DNA of 8,078 bases from Caldifarciminota bacterium (GTDB taxonomy: Bacteria; Hydrothermota; Tepidihabitantia; Tepidihabitantales; Tepidihabitantaceae). The stretch is taken from positions 1 through 8,078 of the forward strand of contig JAFGQF010000252.1 of assembly GCA_016935775.1 (NCBI GenBank). The letters run 5' to 3'. Below the pieces are notes generated by a model. The model had not been told where the DNA came from. It searched no databases and saw only the letters and a list, made by a program, of their open reading frames with translations. Of the stretch, positions 1 through 6,600 are shown piece after piece; positions within the stretch are counted from its first letter, which is position 1; every line of letters begins with the position of its first letter. Made by a program: the position numbers and the translations under genes.

Positions 1-1259
1 ACCGGCCCGAAGATTTCCTCCTGGGCGATGCGGGCGGACCGCTTGACGTCGGCGATGATCGTCGGCTGGATGAAGAACCCTTCCTTCGGCCCCGCCTTGC
101 CGCCCAGCACCAGCCGGCCCTCCTTCTTGCCGACCTCGACGTACTCCATTATCGAGTCGAACGCCTTCTGGTTGATGACCGGGCCGAGCCAGTTCTTCCG
201 GTCCTCGGTCGGGCCGACGTGGTACTTCTTCGCCAGCGCGACCACCTTCTCCACCACCGCGTCGTAGACCTTCGCGTCGACGATGGCGCGCGAGCAGGCC
301 GAGCACTTCTGGCCCTGGAACCCGAACGCGCCGATGACGATGCCCATCGCCGCCGCGTCGATGTCGGCCTCGGAATCCACGATGGTGCAGTCCTTGCCGC
401 CCATCTCGGTTACCACCCGCTTGACCCAGACCTGGCCCTTCACGACCTTCGCCGCCTTCTCGGTGATTCTCAGCCCCACCGCCTTCGAGCCGGTGAAGCT
501 GATGAACCGGGTCTTCGGGTGCTCGACCAGGTAGTCGCCGACCCCGCCGCCCGGCCCGGTCAGCAGGTTGACCACGCCCGCGGGCAGCCCGGCCTCCTCC
601 AGCACCTCGACGAACAGCGCGGCCAGCAGCGGCGCGTCGGTTGCCGGTTTCAGCACCACCGTGTTGCCGCTCACCGCGGCCGCGGTCGTCATCCCGGCCA
701 TTATCGCGCACGGGAAGTTCCACGGCGGGATGACCACGCCCACCCCGAGCGGGATGTAGCGGCACTCGTTCAGCTCGCCCGGGAAGGGCGTCACGCCGCA
801 GGGCGCTTCGTAGCGGATCGCCTCGCGGCCGTAGAACTCCAGGAAGTCCACCGCCTCGGCGAAATCGGCGTCGGCCTCGAGCCAGTTCTTGCCCTCCTCG
901 AGCACCATCGCCGCGTCGAACAGGAACCGCTTGTCGCGCATCATCCGTGCGGCGCGGAAGAACACCCCGGCCCGCTCGATGGCCGGCACGTGCTTCCAGG
1001 TTTCGAACGCCTTGAGCGCGGCCTGCATCGCCGCCTCGGCCTCCTTGACGGACGCCTTCTGGAATGTGCCGAGCACGGACTTGTCCGACGGGTTGACGGA
1101 CTCGAACTTCTCCTTCGCCTTCAGGTGCTTGCCGCCGATGACCAGGCTCCACTCGCGGCCGGCCCCGGCCTTCAGCTCGGCGATGGCCTGTTCCATCCCG
1201 GCGATGTTCTCGGGCAGATTGAAATCGAGATACGGTTCGTTACGGAATGTCGGCAGCAT
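1..1259 (-). CDS. pruA: L-glutamate gamma-semialdehyde (1-pyrroline-5-carboxylate) dehydrogenase, 3' end beyond the window
   Basis: This NAD(P)-dependent aldehyde dehydrogenase oxidises glutamate-5-semialdehyde to glutamate, the second step of proline breakdown; arginine/ornithine catabolism also feeds it. It acts in the cytosol. 419 complete codons are visible, with no stop before the left edge. Family members of the stand-alone RocA/PruA type have about 515-545 residues, so roughly the last 100 or more are missing. The visible signatures are PWNFP with Asn181, the general base Glu285 in TEMGGKD, the nucleophile Cys319 in GFQGQKCSACS, and the cofactor-binding EEIFGPV with Glu415 at the edge. 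The N-terminus (NEPYLDF, then a VIGGK strand) and the TPFPGE segment are characteristic of the RocA/PruA group, not of generic aldehyde dehydrogenases. There is no PutA-type proline dehydrogenase domain ahead of it. The ATG is fixed by AGGAGG four bases upstream (1264-1269). The gene stands alone here with its own predicted promoter. Family assignment is very secure; choosing pruA over rocA is nomenclature. Confidence 0.95.
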   Translation of the reverse strand, partial: MLPTFRNEPYLDFNLPENIAGMEQAIAELKAGAGREWSLVIGGKHLKAKEKFESVNPSDKSVLGTFQKASVKEAEAAMQAALKAFETWKHVPAIERAGVFFRAARMMRDKRFLFDAAMVLEEGKNWLEADADFAEAVDFLEFYGREAIRYEAPCGVTPFPGELNECRYIPLGVGVVIPPWNFPCAIMAGMTTAAAVSGNTVVLKPATDAPLLAALFVEVLEEAGLPAGVVNLLTGPGGGVGDYLVEHPKTRFISFTGSKAVGLRITEKAAKVVKGQVWVKRVVTEMGGKDCTIVDSEADIDAAAMGIVIGAFGFQGQKCSACSRAIVDAKVYDAVVEKVVALAKKYHVGPTEDRKNWLGPVINQKAFDSIMEYVEVGKKEGRLVLGGKAGPKEGFFIQPTIIADVKRSARIAQEEIFGP

Positions 1260-1400
1260 CGGTCCTCCTGTGCTGTTCAGTTTGCCTGTGCCGCTCGCGC
1301 GGCCACGCCAGTATGACCAAATTGTTTGCATCGTTTGAGAAGCGGGACGCAAGACCGCGTGGCTGCGCCGCCGGCCGTGCCGGGTGGCGCGACCGCTCAG

Positions 1401-1429
1401 AGCATAGCCGTCCGCCCCGGTCAAGTCAA
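1401..1429 (-). promoter_or_regulatory. Predicted sigma70-type promoter of the P5C dehydrogenase gene
   Basis: On the minus strand, TTGACT (1424-1429) is followed after exactly 17 bases by TATGCT (1401-1406). Each hexamer has one mismatch to the TTGACA/TATAAT consensus. Transcription would start near 1394, giving a leader of about 135 nt before the ATG at 1259, which is longer than the leaders of the other two predicted promoters. Found by eye; no expression evidence. Confidence 0.6.
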
Positions 1430-1484
1430 CCGGGCGGGCAATGAGGTGCAGTGGTGCGATACTGAGGCGATTACCCTCTCCATC

Positions 1485-1501
1485 GGCAGGAGTATCCTGC
1501 C
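1485..1501. repeat. Short inverted repeat GGCAGGA-gta-TCCTGCC
   Basis: There are perfect 7-base arms (1485-1491 and 1495-1501) around a 3-base centre. The arm motif GGCAGGA recurs in the palindrome cluster at 1641-1710, so the two may belong to one family of intergenic elements. It lies upstream of the predicted dehydrogenase promoter, where an operator would also be possible. The function is unknown. Confidence 0.5.
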
Positions 1502-1640
1502 GTCGAATCGCCCGGCGCGTGAGGTCCGGCCGCGGTCGGGCAGCGCATTCGCGGCGCGGGAGGACCATCAGCTTCGTTCCTTCCCCCGGGTGCGCGATCC
1601 CGACCGGGCGCGACCGAAGCCGGGCCGGCGGCGACTTGCG

Positions 1641-1710
1641 CCGGGCAGGATGCCCCGCCGGGGGCAGTATCCCGGACTGCCCGGGGGCATGCCCCGGGCA
1701 GGACCCTGCC
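1641..1710. repeat. Cluster of overlapping GC-rich palindromes (REP-like or mRNA 3'-end hairpins)
   Basis: Several inverted repeats overlap in 70 bases. GGGCAG (1662-1667) pairs with CTGCCC (1677-1682). A near-perfect palindrome at 1677-1701 has 12-base arms, CTGCCCGGGGCA and its complement, interrupted by one extra G. GGCAGG (1697-1702) pairs with CCTGCC (1705-1710). The word CCGGGCAGGA occurs twice (1641-1650 and 1694-1703). The cluster starts about 155 bases beyond the stop of the propeller gene, so it could protect or terminate its mRNA. No T-run follows on either strand, so a classical intrinsic terminator is not supported. It could equally be a dispersed palindromic repeat. Confidence 0.6.
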
Positions 1711-1865
1711 GAAGACTGTCAAGGCCGCTCGGGACGCCCAACCCCCGGCCGCTTCAGCACTTGGCCGGCCGGGTGGACAGGTCGGAGATGACTCGGCCCG
1801 GTCACCGATGGGCCGCGGGAATGCGCTGATTGATGAGGGTCGCGCGCGTCTCCTGCGCAGGCTCC

Positions 1866-3533
1866 TCAGCGCACCAGCAGCCGGGTGACGTCGGTTCCCG
1901 CCGCGCCCTCGAACCGGGCCAGGTACACGCCCGCGCTCAAGCCGCCGACATCGAGTCGCTCGGACTGCCGGCCGGCCAGCTCGAACCGCGCCACCGCGCG
2001 GCCGGTCGCGTCGTACAGCGCCAGCCGCGCCGGCCCGGCGAGTCCCGTCACCCGCACCGTGCCGGTCGCCGGGTTGGGCAGGAACCGGGCGCCGCTGCGC
2101 GGCCGGGCCGGGCCGGGTGCTTCACCCGCGCCGGTCGGCTCGCAGATGGGATGGAACCCGACTTCGACCGGCACCAGCGGCATCGAGTCCGGCTCGAGGA
2201 ACACCACTGAGTCCTCCATCTCGAATGCCAGCCACGGCATGTCGCCGACGATCGGTAACTGCGGTTCGACGCAGACCTCGCGGTTGCCGAGCGAGTCCAC
2301 CACCACGAAGTGGAAGTCGTCGCGGCCGCCCAGCCAGTTGTAGCTATTGGTCCAGCCCGCGGCCGCGTAGTCGCGGGTCCTCGCCTGGACAACCGGGTGC
2401 CCCTCGTCGGTCAGGAGCCCCGGGTCGTGCGCGCTCGGGTGCGACCGGCACCACTGCAGGTTGCCGAGCCCGTCGAGCTTGAGCAGCAGGAAGTTCGGGT
2501 TCGGAATTCCCGGCCCGACGCTCGTGGTCAAGCCGCAGGCCGCCACACCGCCGTCGTGCGCCGTGCAGAGTGCGCGGTCTTCGAGCAGTTGCTCGTCGCC
2601 GTCCGGCCAGCCGAAGGTCCGGGACCAGGTCGGCGCGCCGCCGGGCTGGAACTCGGCGATGAAAATGTCGGCCCTCGTGGGCGGCATCGTGCCGTAGCTC
2701 CTGGTCCAGCCGCCGACCACGATTGTCCCGGCCAGTGTCAGGGTCGCGGCATACCCCTCGTCGTCGGCGTCCGACCCGGGCGAGAAGTATGCCCACTGGA
2801 GCACGCCGGACTTGTCAGTCTTGAGCACGAACGGGTCAAAGGTCGCGGGGCTCGAGACCTTGGCCCGGCCGACCACCGCGAAACCCGAGTCCGGCGTCTG
2901 AACGATGGCATAGCCCTCGTCCTCGACGTGGGCCGGCACCGCCCAGTACACCCGGGCCCAGCGCAGGAAGCCGTTGGCCGCGAAACTGGCCACCAGCACG
3001 TTGGGATACGGCGCGGGCCCGAAGCTGTGGGTCAGCCCGGCGACGGCGTACCCGCCGTCGAATGTCTGGACTATCGAGTAGGCCTCGTCGTCCATCATCC
3101 AGCCCCAGACATAGGACCACTGGGCGTTGCCGGCGATATCGAGCTTGGTGACGAACAGGTTGCGGTTCGGTAGACCGATGCCGTAGCTCCCGGTCCAGCC
3201 GGTGAGGCAGTAGCCGCCATCGCTCGCCCGGACCATCGAACGGGCCTCCTCGTCGGACTCGCCGATCGAAACCCGCGCCCACTGCGGGATGCCGGCCGGG
3301 TCGGTCTTCATCACGAGAACCTTGTGGGTGTGCGCCGGGCCCGGGCTGTAGCTCCGGGTCCAGCCGGCCAGGCAGAATCCCGGGTCGGAGCTCTCGACCA
3401 GCGCGTGGCACCGCTCTTCCAGGCTGTCGCCGTAGATCATCGCCGGCAGCGGTTGCTGACCGGCGGCGGAGTTGACTGCCGCGAACAACATGAGTGCCGC
3501 GGCGGGAATCAGCAGGACGTTCAGGTTCTTCAT
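1866..3533 (-). CDS. Secreted seven-repeat beta-propeller-like protein with T9SS-type C-terminal sorting domain
   Basis: The protein has 555 residues. Residues 1-25 form a signal peptide (MKN, hydrophobic LLIPAAALMLFAAV, small residues before QQ). Residues 35-400 hold seven degenerate repeats of about 55-60 residues with the pattern D-E-x-x-x-x-V-x-x-x-D-G-G-[YF]-x-x-x-G-[WL]-T-x-S-[YF]-G. They begin near residues 35, 91, 146, 202, 254, 312 and 374, and the number fits one seven-bladed propeller. Between them lie strands of the type xxFVTKLDxxGNxQW. After a linker with two more cysteines (421, 464) and a Pro/Arg-rich stretch, residues 485-555 match the T9SS type A sorting domain: LPNPATG, then LYDATGRAV, LSAGVYLARF and a terminal RLLVR. 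I infer export through the inner membrane and then T9SS-like delivery to the surface. The ligand or role is unknown. The predicted terminator and promoter just upstream argue for independent transcription. The start is the second of two adjacent ATGs, five bases after AGGAGG. Confidence 0.88.
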   Translation of the reverse strand: MKNLNVLLIPAAALMLFAAVNSAAGQQPLPAMIYGDSLEERCHALVESSDPGFCLAGWTRSYSPGPAHTHKVLVMKTDPAGIPQWARVSIGESDEEARSMVRASDGGYCLTGWTGSYGIGLPNRNLFVTKLDIAGNAQWSYVWGWMMDDEAYSIVQTFDGGYAVAGLTHSFGPAPYPNVLVASFAANGFLRWARVYWAVPAHVEDEGYAIVQTPDSGFAVVGRAKVSSPATFDPFVLKTDKSGVLQWAYFSPGSDADDEGYAATLTLAGTIVVGGWTRSYGTMPPTRADIFIAEFQPGGAPTWSRTFGWPDGDEQLLEDRALCTAHDGGVAACGLTTSVGPGIPNPNFLLLKLDGLGNLQWCRSHPSAHDPGLLTDEGHPVVQARTRDYAAAGWTNSYNWLGGRDDFHFVVVDSLGNREVCVEPQLPIVGDMPWLAFEMEDSVVFLEPDSMPLVPVEVGFHPICEPTGAGEAPGPARPRSGARFLPNPATGTVRVTGLAGPARLALYDATGRAVARFELAGRQSERLDVGGLSAGVYLARFEGAAGTDVTRLLVR

Positions 3534-3538
3534 CATAC

Positions 3539-3544
3539 CCTCCT
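3539..3544 (-). promoter_or_regulatory. Shine-Dalgarno AGGAGG that decides the start of the propeller gene
   Basis: AGGAGG lies 2 bases before the ATG at 3536 and 5 bases before the ATG at 3533. The other genes with clear sites here use a 4-base gap, so 3533 fits best. The open frame extends to an earlier ATG at 3569, but that codon overlaps the predicted -10 box and would put an Arg/Lys-rich stretch ahead of the signal peptide. It is unlikely to be used. Confidence 0.75.
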
Positions 3545-3564
3545 GGCGTTTTCGCCTTCGCCGC

Positions 3565-3593
3565 ATCATAGCGCCGTCCGCCGCTCAGTGCAA
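3565..3593 (-). promoter_or_regulatory. Predicted sigma70-type promoter of the 555-residue propeller gene
   Basis: On the minus strand, TTGCAC (3588-3593) is followed after 17 bases by TATGAT (3565-3570). The -10 has one mismatch to consensus; the -35 is weak beyond TTG. Transcription would start near 3558, leaving about 25 nt that contain the AGGAGG. It lies between the predicted terminator of the upstream gene and the start codon. Confidence 0.55.
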
Positions 3594-3627
3594 GCGCGCG
3601 GGCGGGCACCCGGCCCCGACGGGTTGG

Positions 3628-3661
3628 AAAACACGACCCGACGCGGCCGCGGTCGGAGTCG
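3628..3661 (-). terminator. Predicted intrinsic terminator of the 1134-residue protein gene
   Basis: Sixteen bases after the TAG (3678-3680) the minus strand can fold 3661-3634 into a GC-rich hairpin. CGAC, CCGA and CGCGG on the left pair with CCGCG, TCGG and GTCG on the right, with two single-base bulges. TGTTTT follows (3628-3633). The stem and short T-run fit a rho-independent terminator, although the bulges and short run make it less than ideal. Confidence 0.55.
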
Positions 3662-3677
3662 CTCCCCCGGCCTGTTC

Positions 3678-6600
3678 CTACCTCTCGACGACCAGCTTGC
3701 CGGTCAGCGTCCGGCCCGCGGCCTCGAACTTCACCAGGTAGACGCCGGCGCTGAGCCGGCCGAGATCGAGGTTCACCGACCCGGACCGGCCCGCGATGAT
3801 GCCCCGGCTCAGCACGCCCCGGCCCGCGATGTCGAACACGCTCACCCGGGCCGCGCCCGCCATCGGCAGGCTGTAGCGCAGCACCGCCCGCGCGCCGGCC
3901 AGCGGGTTCGGGGCAATCTCGAATGCCGGGTGCCGAATGTCGAATGCGCCGGCGAGCGCCCCGTCCCGCCGCGGCCCGTCGGCCGATGTCGCCCGGTCGC
4001 TCGCGGCGTAGTACCACAGCTCGGGCGTCTTGTTGCCCTTGAGCGCGTAGAACGCGCCGGTGCCGGTGCTGACCAGTTCGGCCCCGGCTTTGACCCGCCG
4101 CTTGCGGGACGCGGCGCCCACGGTCGGCATCGTGTCCAGCTCTTCCCAAAGGTCGGTCGCCGGGTCGTAGCGGTAGAACTGCTGGGTATTGCCACCCTTG
4201 AGCGCATAGAGCTTGCCGTCGTGCCAGGCGCCCGAACCGCCGTCCTTGGATTTCTTGGAGCGCAGCCGGCCGCCGTGCAGCCCGAGCAACGGCATCCCCT
4301 TGAGCGTGTCGTTGTCCCAGGTATCCCCGGCCATGTCGTAGCGGAACATATAGTGGTGGCCGTTGACCGGGTTCGGGTACTTGGCCTGGTGGGCGTAGAG
4401 GTAGCCGCCGCCGTCCCAGGCCAGGAAAGAGCCTTTGTCGTACTTCTGCTTGCGGCCGAAGGGCACGCTCGGCAGAGCCTCCCACTCGCCGCTCGCGATG
4501 TTGAACCGGTAGAACTCGTTCCGGTACCCCTTCAGCAGGTAGACATAGCCGGCCGCCCCCTGCTGGATGTAGACCATATCGTTGCCGCCCTTGATGCGCT
4601 TGCGGCTCGGCCCGTCGGGCACGAACTCGAGCTCGGCCCAAGTGTCGCCGGTGATGTGGTAGCGGTAGAAGCTGTTGGTGTTGTTGCCGGCGGTGTAATA
4701 GAGCGCGTCCGGCCCGGCAACTGCCCGCGAGCCCTTCTTGGTCGGCCGCGACCGGCCGCCGTAGAGCCCGGACGGCAGCTGGCCGACGTAGGTCCACGCC
4801 TCGGAGACCAGCTCGAACCGGTAGAACTCCTGCTGCTTGTTGCCCTTGCCGCCGTAGATGGTGTTGTCGGCCTCGTTGTAGGTAAGCCAGCCGCCGTAAT
4901 ACACCGGCTTGCCGGAGGGCGGAAGCGGCATCGGCTGTTTCTCGGTCCAGTCGCTCGGCGGCGCCGGCGGGACGTAGACCCGCAACGGCTGCGCCAGCTC
5001 GTCGTTGCCCGGCTCGACGTCGCCGGCCACGTACACCGAACAGCGGGCGACGTAGCGCCCCTCCTCGGCTTCCCACGCCGGGAATGTCGCGCTGACGGTG
5101 TCGCCCGCCGGCACGAACACCGCGAGCGACTCGGCGTAATAGGTCCCCGGCAGCCGGACATCGTCAATGCAGATGCCGGCGCCCACGAACCCGGACGGCA
5201 TTCGATAGCGAAACCCGATGTAGACCGTCGTATCGCCGACACTGTGGAAGTCCGCCCAGTAGAGCCCGTAGGTCGTGCTGTTGAAGTCGAACGCCTGGAT
5301 GGCCTGCTTGAACGAGTCCGGGTGGGGCTCGGTGTAGGATACCCACACCTGCAGCGACTCCATATCGCCGTCTACCGTCCGCGCCCAGAAGTAGACCGTG
5401 TCGTGGGCCGCGACCCGAACCCGCGGCGTTATCAGCCAGTCGTCGTTCGCGGCCAGCGTCGGCTCGCGCAGCACCGTCGCGTAGCTGGGCGGGGTGAGCG
5501 GGAAGGCCGCGCCCTGGTGCCAGTTGAACAGGCCGCCGTCGGCGTTGGCCGTGTCCCAGCCCGCGGGCGGGAAACCGGCCTCGTCGAAGTTGGCGTAGAA
5601 CCCGCCGCCCGGCCGCTCGACGAAGAAGAACGCCCGGCCGGTGTCGCCCTGGCTGCCCGGCGACCAGACCTCGACCTCGGGCACCAGCAACCCCTCGGGC
5701 TCAAGCGTGTCGGGCACGGTGATGCCCGCGACCGCCAGGTCGCGGAACCCGTACTTGATGGTGGCGTAATCGAGGCCGCTGGCCGAACCCGAGCTCGAAC
5801 CGGTAACGAATACGGCCCCCTGCGGCGAGCAGGCGATCGCGCGCGCCTGGTCGGAGCCCAGCAACCCGGTCCCGCCGTCGTACGAATGGACCCACAACTC
5901 GGCCCCGGCCGGGCTGTACTTGACGGTGGTGTAGTCCCAGCTCGTGCTCGTCTCGGTGGTGCGCCCGGTAACGAAGACGTCGCCGGCCGGGCCGACGGCC
6001 ATGGCCACGGCAATATCGTCAATCGCGGCCGAGCCGTCGTGGCGCATCGCCCACTGCTGGTTGCCGGCCGCGTCGTACTTCACCGTCGCGTAGTCGTAGC
6101 TGCTGACATTGCCCCAGCTCTCGCCGGTGACGTAGACGTTGCCCGCCGCGTCCAGCGCCAACGCGTAGCCGTTGTCAGTCCCGTTCCCGGTCCCGTTGTA
6201 CAGCCGGGCCCAGAGTTCGTTGCCGGCGGCGTCGTATTTCACCGTCGCGTAGTCGAGGTTGGCCGGCCCGACCGCCCAGCCGGTGACGACGACGTTGCCC
6301 GACCCGTCCACCGCGATGGCGCGGGCCTGGTCGCTCAGACTGCCCGCGCCGGCATAGTACCGAACCCACAGCTCGTTGCCGTCGGTGTCGTACTTCACCG
6401 TCGCGTAGTCGTGGCCGGTGACCGCGCCGGTGTAGCAGTACCCGGTGACGTGGGCGTTGCCCGCCGCGTCCACCGCCAGCCCGTACACGTTGTCGGTGCC
6501 GTTGCCCGGCCCATTGTAACGCCGCACCCAGAGTTCGTTGCCGTCCGGGTCGTACTTCACCGTCGCGTAATCGTAGTTGGCCCCGCCCCAGCTCTGGCCG

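Larger units (their letters stand above)
1260..1865. other. Intergenic region of about 600 bases without a convincing gene
   Basis: This separates the end of the secreted propeller gene (stop at 1866) from the start of the P5C dehydrogenase gene. Open frames exist on both strands, but their translations are proline/arginine/glycine/alanine-rich, lack recognisable motifs and have no good ribosome-binding sites, as expected from GC-rich non-coding DNA. It holds a promoter and leader for the dehydrogenase gene (1260-1429), a 7-bp inverted repeat (1485-1501) and a dense palindrome cluster (1641-1710). A perfect 10-bp palindrome, CCTGCGCAGG, lies just after the upstream gene's stop (1852-1861). 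I see no tRNA, ncRNA or insertion-sequence signature. Confidence 0.7.

Noticed and set aside
219..1316. Plus-strand open frame of 365 codons
   Set aside because: It lies antisense to the P5C dehydrogenase, whose catalytic motifs are intact; the plus-strand translation is low-complexity His/Arg/Leu/Ala-rich.
1677..1701. Strong hairpin as a classical intrinsic terminator
   Set aside because: No T-run follows the stem on either strand, so it is recorded only as part of a palindrome cluster.
1471..1722. Minus-strand open frame of 83 codons in the intergenic gap
   Set aside because: It covers the palindrome cluster and its composition is proline/arginine/glycine/alanine-rich with no motif and no clear ribosome-binding site.
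1717..1722. Perfect TTGACA -35 box on the minus strand in the intergenic gap
   Set aside because: No acceptable -10 hexamer lies 15-19 bases downstream; the region there is the GC-rich palindrome cluster.
2836..5076. Minus-strand open frame of 746 codons
   Set aside because: It overlaps two genes in a different frame, crossing their stop, terminator and promoter. The translation is Arg/Gly/Ala-rich with no motifs and is a GC-rich out-of-frame shadow.
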